From Erysipelotrichaceae bacterium UBA2227 (GTDB lineage: Bacteria; Bacillota_I; Bacilli_A; Erysipelotrichales; Erysipelotrichaceae), in NCBI GenBank assembly GCA_002348095.1, contig DDYT01000039.1:1-37947 (forward strand): DNA of 37,947 bases, written 5' to 3'. Positions 32,895 to 37,947 of this stretch are shown one piece after another. The translations under genes were made by a program, and so were the position numbers. Numbering within the stretch: position 1 is the first letter of the stretch; every line of letters begins with the position of its first letter. The notes under the pieces are model-generated. The model was not told the origin of the DNA. It saw nothing but the letters and a program-made list of their open reading frames with translations, and did no database searches.

Positions 32895-34985
32895 CTATTT
32901 TATTTCAATCAGTTTGACTTCTCCGGGGACGAAATGCAGATTCATGCCTCGATACTCGTTAATCAACAGTTCATGAGGCCTGTTGTCTTCTGATGAGAAT
33001 CGTTGAACGATCGTCCTCTCTGGTGAAAAGAACCTCTCAGGAAGATTGTCCAATCGCACGTAATGGTATTTCTCATTGTGCATGTCGGTATTGGTAATGG
33101 CCAGCAGCACTCTGTCTTGGTTTACATAAGCGAATCCGGCCGCCGTGTCCCACGGTGCACTGAATCCCAACGGATAAACATTGTTCATATCCATCATGGC
33201 ATTCAGATACTCATGTCGGATTTTTGATGCCTTTTCAAGAACCGCAGGGATCTCCCATCGATGTCTGTGATTGTAATGAAACGCATAACGGTCAAACAAC
33301 GCTAACTTTCCATAATACGGATCCTCCTTTTCCAACATAAACAACTCATTGGGACGGCAATCCAATCCGGTATTCATCGGCTGACGCTCATACACTTCCT
33401 GCCCGCTGTTTAAGAAGGGGATCGTATTGGGGACAAAAAGATTAAAGACAGAAATCATCTTGCCCAGAGTTTCTCCACCGTCACGAGCAGCCAAACGCGG
33501 TGTATCATGGGTCTCCCCGACCGCAAACAATGGTGATTCAAGATTCATGGCTCCGTAGACAAAGGAATTGAACAAGCCTTCCTGAACTCTCGGAAGGCGG
33601 ATAAACCCGTCGCCGATGATCATGTTGTAGCCTTTTTCTTTGGAAACCTTGGCATTTTCAACATCCAGTTCCTCAGCAATGAAGCAGAAATTAGGGTCGA
33701 CATCCCGAGCTTTCGTCAATATCATTTTAATCAGTTCATCAGGCAAAGCATGTCCCATATCGATGCGTGCACCGTCGATACCGAATTCCCTTTGGAAAAA
33801 CGGAATGATGTCTGCCAAGGTGTCCCATAATTCCTGATTTTTAATGGTACCGGGGTTGAGACTGGACTTTGCGACATCGAAAAGGATGTAGGGATGAATC
33901 TCGCCATGTTCTTCCAGATACGGTTGAGAATTTTGGGGGTGATCGAGATACAGTCGGAAGAAAGTCACATCACTCCATGCCGGCTGAGGATCATTAATGC
34001 AGTCAGAAAAAGCTGGAGCAATCGTCAGATTGAACATTTCCTGCACCAAGTCCAACACCTCATACTTACCTTTTCCGTCTTTCCATTTTTTGACCAGTTT
34101 CTTCCATAATTCAGGATTGGTCTGTTTCGGATTCGGTTTGAATTTTTTGATATGTGCAATGACTTCCTCGGAAGCAAAGACTTGTTCAAAATATTCTTTC
34201 TTCGCTGGAAGTGCTGATTTTAACCCTGGGCAATACGGAGAGGCATAGTCCGCAAGATCTTCAAGATTGATCCAATAAAACCAGTCAGGATGATCGATGA
34301 TCAAGTCTGAATTTACAGAGTTAGTTCTTGGAATGATGTCGATGATAACCTTCATATCCAAGCGATGACACGCTTCCACAAAAGCCCGAAACTCATCTTC
34401 AACCGTACAATCCGGCCCGGTCATCGGATCTTTTAATCCTTCATCCAATTTGAAGAAATTGGAGACACCGTATGGAGATCCCAATTCTCCTTTTTTGTCT
34501 TTTAATGAATACTTTGAAATGGGCAGCATATACAGAACATCCACACCCATTCTTTTCAATAAGGGCAGATAGGCTAAAGCTTTTACGAAGGTCCCGGTTT
34601 CTTTCAGATGGTAGAGATTAAACTCTTCCAACCGCCCGCTGCGATCGTGATCATAACTCGCGGAAGAACGGACCATCATCGAGTAAGCAAAACTCTGGCG
34701 GATCCAATCTCCATTTGAGAGTCCTTTGATTTTGTTTTTGGGCTGACCCAAATAATACGGTTTAGAGAAATCTGACTTTTTTTTGTTTTTATTCAAAAAC
34801 TCATCTTTGATCAGTGTTTGAAAAAACTGATACGGATTAACGATCAGATTCCCATCTTTAACATCGATTTTATCAACCCGTACATCTGTACTGTCCCATA
34901 AATCGGGAATTACATAGTTGAATACAGTTTTATTCAGTTGCTCTTGCTTAGCAAGTCCGGTGACGATTTTATCAAGATAGCTCAT
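32895..34985 (-). CDS. Divergent large GH13-family protein of unassigned activity
   Basis: A 696-residue cytoplasmic protein with a GH13 barrel. About 125 N-terminal residues have no domain I recognise. The barrel begins with GTFVKALAYLPLLKRMGVDVLY. Probable catalytic residues are Asp409 (DGARIDMGHAL), Glu438 (FIAEELD) and Asp494 (GETHDTPRL). Region I, normally DxxxNH, reads DIIPRTNS and lacks the histidine. About 180 residues separate regions I and II, including a Lys-rich insert. The ATG at 34985 has AGGGGAG upstream; the in-frame ATG at 35003 only encodes that site. A cre-like operator lies at its promoter. It does not have GlgE signatures, and its substrate is unknown. Confidence 0.82.
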   Translation of the reverse strand: MSYLDKIVTGLAKQEQLNKTVFNYVIPDLWDSTDVRVDKIDVKDGNLIVNPYQFFQTLIKDEFLNKNKKKSDFSKPYYLGQPKNKIKGLSNGDWIRQSFAYSMMVRSSASYDHDRSGRLEEFNLYHLKETGTFVKALAYLPLLKRMGVDVLYMLPISKYSLKDKKGELGSPYGVSNFFKLDEGLKDPMTGPDCTVEDEFRAFVEACHRLDMKVIIDIIPRTNSVNSDLIIDHPDWFYWINLEDLADYASPYCPGLKSALPAKKEYFEQVFASEEVIAHIKKFKPNPKQTNPELWKKLVKKWKDGKGKYEVLDLVQEMFNLTIAPAFSDCINDPQPAWSDVTFFRLYLDHPQNSQPYLEEHGEIHPYILFDVAKSSLNPGTIKNQELWDTLADIIPFFQREFGIDGARIDMGHALPDELIKMILTKARDVDPNFCFIAEELDVENAKVSKEKGYNMIIGDGFIRLPRVQEGLFNSFVYGAMNLESPLFAVGETHDTPRLAARDGGETLGKMISVFNLFVPNTIPFLNSGQEVYERQPMNTGLDCRPNELFMLEKEDPYYGKLALFDRYAFHYNHRHRWEIPAVLEKASKIRHEYLNAMMDMNNVYPLGFSAPWDTAAGFAYVNQDRVLLAITNTDMHNEKYHYVRLDNLPERFFSPERTIVQRFSSEDNRPHELLINEYRGMNLHFVPGEVKLIEIK

Positions 34986-35008
34986 GATATTCTCCCCTTT
35001 CACAACTC

Positions 35009-35017
35009 ATTTTATCA
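35009..35017 (-). promoter_or_regulatory. Extended -10 promoter of the large GH13 gene
   Basis: On the minus strand TGATAAAAT fits TGnTATAAT; no good -35 is seen. The cre-like operator at 35022-35036 overlaps the spacer. Confidence 0.5.
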
Positions 35018-35021
35018 TGAA

Positions 35022-35036
35022 TGTAAGCGCTTTGCA
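35022..35036. promoter_or_regulatory. cre-like operator at the large GH13 promoter
   Basis: TGTAAGCGCTTTGCA contains the symmetric core AAGCGCTT and matches the cre pattern loosely, with the right arm one base longer. Confidence 0.5.
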
Positions 35037-35061
35037 TTAGATTAGGCCCCCTTGAATCATG

Positions 35062-35075
35062 TGGAAACGATTACA
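35062..35075. promoter_or_regulatory. cre-like operator in the GH13-transketolase gap
   Basis: TGGAAACGATTACA matches the cre pattern with one deviation at position 3. A further partial site, TGGTAACGATATAT, follows at once. The centre is about 40 bases from the first operator, close to four helical turns. Confidence 0.55.
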
Positions 35076-35172
35076 TGGTAACGATATATGAACGTTTCTG
35101 TTTTCAGATTTTTATTTTATGATTTGTTATCTGAAGAAAGCGGATACTCCGTTGTTAATTGTGGCTGGACAA

Positions 35173-35200
35173 TTCACTTTGAGTTGAAATATTGTATAAT
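35173..35200 (+). promoter_or_regulatory. Promoter of the transketolase genes
   Basis: TTCACT (35173-35178), a 16-base spacer and a perfect TATAAT (35195-35200) precede the CAGGAG site. Confidence 0.6.
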
Positions 35201-35226
35201 AAAGTGGAAAGACAGGAGTGATGACA

Positions 35227-36045
35227 ATGCTTACCAAGACACAAATCGAAGATATCGCCAAAAGAGTGCGTATCAATATCGTTAAGATGGTAAACGAAGC
35301 AAAATCCGGGCATATCGGCGGATCATTGAGCGGCGTTGAAATCTTAACGACACTCTATTTCAATGAGATGAATATTACTCAGGACAATGTGAAAGATCTT
35401 CAAAGAGATAAATTTGTATTGTCGAAAGGACATGCATCACCGTTATTGTTTGCGGTGCATGCAGAAAAGGGATTTATCCCACAAGAAGAACTGATGACGT
35501 TTCGGAAAATCAATTCGCGTTTACAGGGACATCCGAACATGAACTATGTTGATTCAGTCGATATGTCGACCGGATCGTTGGGTCAGGGAATATCGGCTGC
35601 GGTGGGAATGGCGTTATCGTACAAAGCCAAAGGACTGCCCTATCGGGTATATTCTTTATTAGGCGATGGCGAAAGTCAGGAAGGTATCGTTTGGGAAGCT
35701 GCCATGGCTGCGGCTCATTATAAGTTGGATAACCTGTTAGCAATCATTGACTTAAACGGATTGCAAATCGATGGAGATATTACGAAAGTCATGAATCCGT
35801 TACCGATCGATGAAAAATTCAAGGCGTTCGGCTGGAATGTTTTAACGGTCAACGGACATGACATTGACGCTCTTCAAGAAGCATATGTCAAAGCACGTCA
35901 GTGCAAAGGGCAGCCGACCGTCATCGTTGCACTGACCGTCAAGGGCAAAGGAGTCAGCTTTATGGAAAATGATTATGGATGGCACGGGGTTGCGACCAAT
36001 CCGGAGCAATTTGCGTTAGCCATGAAAGAACTGGGTGGTGAGTAA
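35227..36045 (+). CDS. Transketolase, N-terminal subunit
   Basis: A 272-residue thiamine-diphosphate-binding half of a split transketolase. Landmarks are KSGHIGGSLSGVEIL, SKGHASPLL, STGSLGQGISAAVGMA and the ThDP motif GDGESQEGIVWEA (from residue 146) with IIDLNGLQIDG. It moves two-carbon units in the pentose phosphate pathway together with the next gene. Three starts are possible (GTG 35218, ATG 35221, ATG 35227). ATG 35227 has the best spacing (9 bases) to CAGGAG. The split form is common in Bacillota and archaea. Its location beside maltodextrin genes and cre-like sites suggests sugar-linked expression. Confidence 0.93.
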   Translation: MLTKTQIEDIAKRVRINIVKMVNEAKSGHIGGSLSGVEILTTLYFNEMNITQDNVKDLQRDKFVLSKGHASPLLFAVHAEKGFIPQEELMTFRKINSRLQGHPNMNYVDSVDMSTGSLGQGISAAVGMALSYKAKGLPYRVYSLLGDGESQEGIVWEAAMAAAHYKLDNLLAIIDLNGLQIDGDITKVMNPLPIDEKFKAFGWNVLTVNGHDIDALQEAYVKARQCKGQPTVIVALTVKGKGVSFMENDYGWHGVATNPEQFALAMKELGGE

Positions 36046-36046
36046 T

Positions 36047-36976
36047 ATGGCAAAAATGGCAACTCGGGAGGCCTATGGAAAAGCATTGGCCAAGCTGATT
36101 GTTGAAGATGATAAAGTTTTTGTGCTGGATGCGGATTTATCGAAATCGACAAAGACGGCAGATGCCAAATCTGCCAATGCGGCGCGACATTTTAACATGG
36201 GAATCGCAGAGGCAAATATGATGGGCGTAGCGGCTGGGATTGCTTCCGGCGGTAATACCGTATTTGCTTCAACGTTTGCGATGTTTGCGGCCGGCCGTGC
36301 ATTTGAAATCGTGCGAAACTCCATTTGCTATCCGAAACTGAATGTTAAGATCTGCGCGACACATGCCGGTATCACATTAGGTGAGGATGGGGCATCTCAT
36401 CAGGCCATTGAAGATCTGGCACTTATGCGCAGCGTTCCGAACATGACCGTGATTCAGCCGTGTGATGATGTGGAAACGATGCAGGCAATCAAGGCGATTG
36501 CCAAGTATAAAGGTCCGGTATATGTCCGTCTGGGCAGAAATGCTGTTGAAACTGCTAATGCGGAAGACTATGTGTTTGAGATCGGCAAAGGTGTCGTATT
36601 GCGTAAAGGCACCAAAGTCGCAGTGGTTGCGACTGGAATTTTAGTTCAGGAAGCACTGAAAGCGGCCGACATTCTTAAAGAAGAAGGCATATTGGTTACT
36701 GTCGTCAATATTCATACGATCAAACCCATCGACAAAGCGTTGTTGGTTGATCTTGCAAAAACACACGATGTCCTGCTTACTTGTGAAGAACACAATATTC
36801 TGGGTGGATTGGGTTCGGCTGTTGCGGAAGTAGTCAGTCAGAATCGTCCGATAAAGATATCGATGCTTGGCATCGAAGATACCTTTGGTGAAAGCGGTAC
36901 GCCGGCTGCACTGATGGAAAAGTATGGGATCACCTATAAGCATGTGCTTGAGCGCATCCGAAAATTACTCGCATAA
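36047..36976 (+). CDS. Transketolase, C-terminal subunit
   Basis: A 309-residue partner of the preceding gene, containing the pyrimidine-binding and C-terminal transketolase domains. Visible are MATREAYGKAL, FNMGIAEANMMGVAAGIASGG (with the catalytic Glu of the pyrimidine domain), THAGITLGEDGASHQAIEDLALMR and the C-terminal EEHNILGGLGSAVAEV. The GTG at 36035 would overlap the previous gene; ATG 36047, one base after its stop and with GGTGGTGAG upstream, is more likely. A terminator follows. The halves together match a full transketolase in length and order, so this is a natural split, not a frameshift. Confidence 0.93.
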   Translation: MAKMATREAYGKALAKLIVEDDKVFVLDADLSKSTKTADAKSANAARHFNMGIAEANMMGVAAGIASGGNTVFASTFAMFAAGRAFEIVRNSICYPKLNVKICATHAGITLGEDGASHQAIEDLALMRSVPNMTVIQPCDDVETMQAIKAIAKYKGPVYVRLGRNAVETANAEDYVFEIGKGVVLRKGTKVAVVATGILVQEALKAADILKEEGILVTVVNIHTIKPIDKALLVDLAKTHDVLLTCEEHNILGGLGSAVAEVVSQNRPIKISMLGIEDTFGESGTPAALMEKYGITYKHVLERIRKLLA

Positions 36977-36982
36977 TATTTC

Positions 36983-37006
36983 AAACGGGCACTGCCCGTT
37001 TTCTTT
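36983..37006 (+). terminator. Intrinsic terminator after transketolase
   Basis: A perfect 8-bp stem AAACGGGC / GCCCGTTT with a three-base loop is followed by TCTTTT. Confidence 0.8.
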
Positions 37007-37068
37007 TGATTTTGTTTGTGTTTACCTTATCTATTTGATAATATAACTGTGTACTTTGAGGTGGTCGT

Positions 37069-37947
37069 GTGCGTAAAAGGATGATAGGTCTTTTGGCCGC
37101 ATTTCTGATAGTTGTGGCTGGCGGATATGGTTACTCGGTTTATCTGAGTGGCGATTTTTGTCGTACAGACGGTGAAACGGTATGCTATGACTCAGAAAAG
37201 CAGGTGTTCAAGGTTGAAAATCGTTCTAAGATTACCATAGCATTACCATCGAAAGCGATGCAGGACTGGTTTATCGATCAGTTTTATCAATCACATCCCG
37301 GACACACTGTAAACTTTGACTTTAGAATCATTGAGAACTTATCGGCACAGCAGGCATTGGATTTGGGCGTGGATATCTTTTACACAGATACTCACCAAGC
37401 CGCATTGTTATATGATCGGCTGACACCTTTTGATTCGAGGATCGTTGGTCAGATAAGCACAGAAGGCATCGGGCATTTCACGAATGTTATTAACATGAAA
37501 GATATGGTTTTCTATCCGTTTTCTTATCAAGGTTTGCTGTTTGTCTATAATAAGACGATGCTTGAATCACTGAATTACGATATCAGCGAGTTAACCGAAA
37601 CCAATTTGCCCAAACGTTTTTCGCGTTGGGAAGACATCATGGATTTGGCTGAACAATGGAAAGATCAATCGGTCATTTATAATAAGAAAGAAGTCCAAGT
37701 CGTGTTTCCGCTGACTCTTCAGGAAAGATGGCAGTTTTACCCGTTTCTGACAGCGGGCGGCTGGCATATGTTTATTGAAAATGATGCCACGGTTCCGGGA
37801 TTTGAGAAAGACAGTTTTCTGTCTTCACTAGAGTTTATTGCCGAGTTGGGAACGGTGGACTGGGATCATGGCAAAGCGCCAGGCAGCGGCTGGCGATATG
37901 AGAAAATGGTCAATGATCAGATTTCTCCTTTTGGTATGGCAGGCCCT
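37069..37947 (+). CDS. MalE-like solute-binding protein paralogue, membrane-anchored (3' end outside window)
   Basis: The frame is open to the window end, giving 293 residues of a MalE paralogue. GTG 37069 is chosen because GAGGTGG lies just before it; ATG 37081 is 17 bases away. Residues 4-26 form a membrane segment (MIGLLAAFLIVVAGGYGYSV) without a lipobox cysteine, so it looks like an uncleaved anchor, unlike MalE at 24179. The same linker motif follows (Cys31 and Cys39, DGETVCYD), and later SGWRYEKMVNDQISPFGMAG matches the GWRWDAVINDEIAPFGLVG part of MalE. Ligand residues may differ. Permeases could follow outside the window. Confidence 0.88.
   Translation, partial: MRKRMIGLLAAFLIVVAGGYGYSVYLSGDFCRTDGETVCYDSEKQVFKVENRSKITIALPSKAMQDWFIDQFYQSHPGHTVNFDFRIIENLSAQQALDLGVDIFYTDTHQAALLYDRLTPFDSRIVGQISTEGIGHFTNVINMKDMVFYPFSYQGLLFVYNKTMLESLNYDISELTETNLPKRFSRWEDIMDLAEQWKDQSVIYNKKEVQVVFPLTLQERWQFYPFLTAGGWHMFIENDATVPGFEKDSFLSSLEFIAELGTVDWDHGKAPGSGWRYEKMVNDQISPFGMAGP

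Noticed and set aside
32895..34985. GlgE (maltose-1-phosphate maltosyltransferase) identity
   Set aside because: General barrel start and size are similar, but the GlgE motifs around the nucleophile are not seen; it reads DGARIDMGHAL.
35227..36976. Frameshifted full-length transketolase
   Set aside because: The second half has its own ribosome binding site and start, and both halves end and begin at natural domain borders, as in known split transketolases.
1..37947. Mycoplasma-type genetic code or wall-less Mollicute
   Set aside because: TGA ends many genes at the expected lengths, and M23, HtrA and MurT-type genes are present.

Overview
The window looks like chromosome from a Gram-positive, low-to-middle GC Bacillota, possibly Erysipelotrichia. 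That placement is inferred from gene content and is not proven. TGA is used as a stop (for example at the ends of rplI, htrA and fpg-like), so the code is standard and not that of Mycoplasma. A cell wall is implied by an M23 peptidase and a MurT/GatD-type pair. HPr with both His15 and Ser46, together with cre-like operators, points to Bacillota-type carbon catabolite control.

Region 1 (1-6312) is a housekeeping operon on the plus strand: gdpP (5' end cut by the window), rplI, dnaB, an M23/G5 peptidase, walJ, htrA and rlmH. Gaps are short, there are ATGA overlaps, and a terminator follows rlmH. Region 2 (6314-9954) holds an Fpg-like protein without the catalytic N-terminal proline, a convergent small membrane protein that shares its terminator, and a murT-gatD pair. 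All three residues of the known MurT/GatD glutaminase triad appear to be replaced in that pair.

Region 3 (10043-37947) is a large alpha-glucan locus. ptsH (HPr) is followed by phosphoglucomutase, glycogen branching enzyme, glycogen/maltodextrin phosphorylase and type I pullulanase. A convergent neopullulanase-type enzyme comes next, then malF-malG-DUF1189 and malE with its own strong operator-controlled promoter. After malE come an alpha-glucosidase, a surface lipoprotein alpha-amylase, a PucR-type regulator, an MsmX/MalK-type ATPase and a further GH13 enzyme. Two minus-strand genes follow (a TupA-like ATP-grasp protein and a divergent large GH13 protein). The window ends with a split transketolase and the start of a second, membrane-anchored MalE paralogue.

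The inferred flow is as follows. The lipoprotein amylase cuts starch or glycogen outside the cell, MalE captures maltodextrins, and MalFG with the ATPase imports them. Neopullulanase, pullulanase, alpha-glucosidase and phosphorylase then degrade them to glucose and glucose-1-phosphate, which phosphoglucomutase and transketolase feed into central metabolism. Cre/LacI-type operators sit at the neopullulanase/malF, malE and large-GH13/transketolase promoters. No glgA or glgC is present in the window. The strongest unusual signal is the coordinated loss of the glutaminase triad in MurT/GatD. Next are the divergent 696-residue GH13 protein and the paired MalE paralogues. No tRNA, rRNA, CRISPR array, insertion sequence or prophage was seen.
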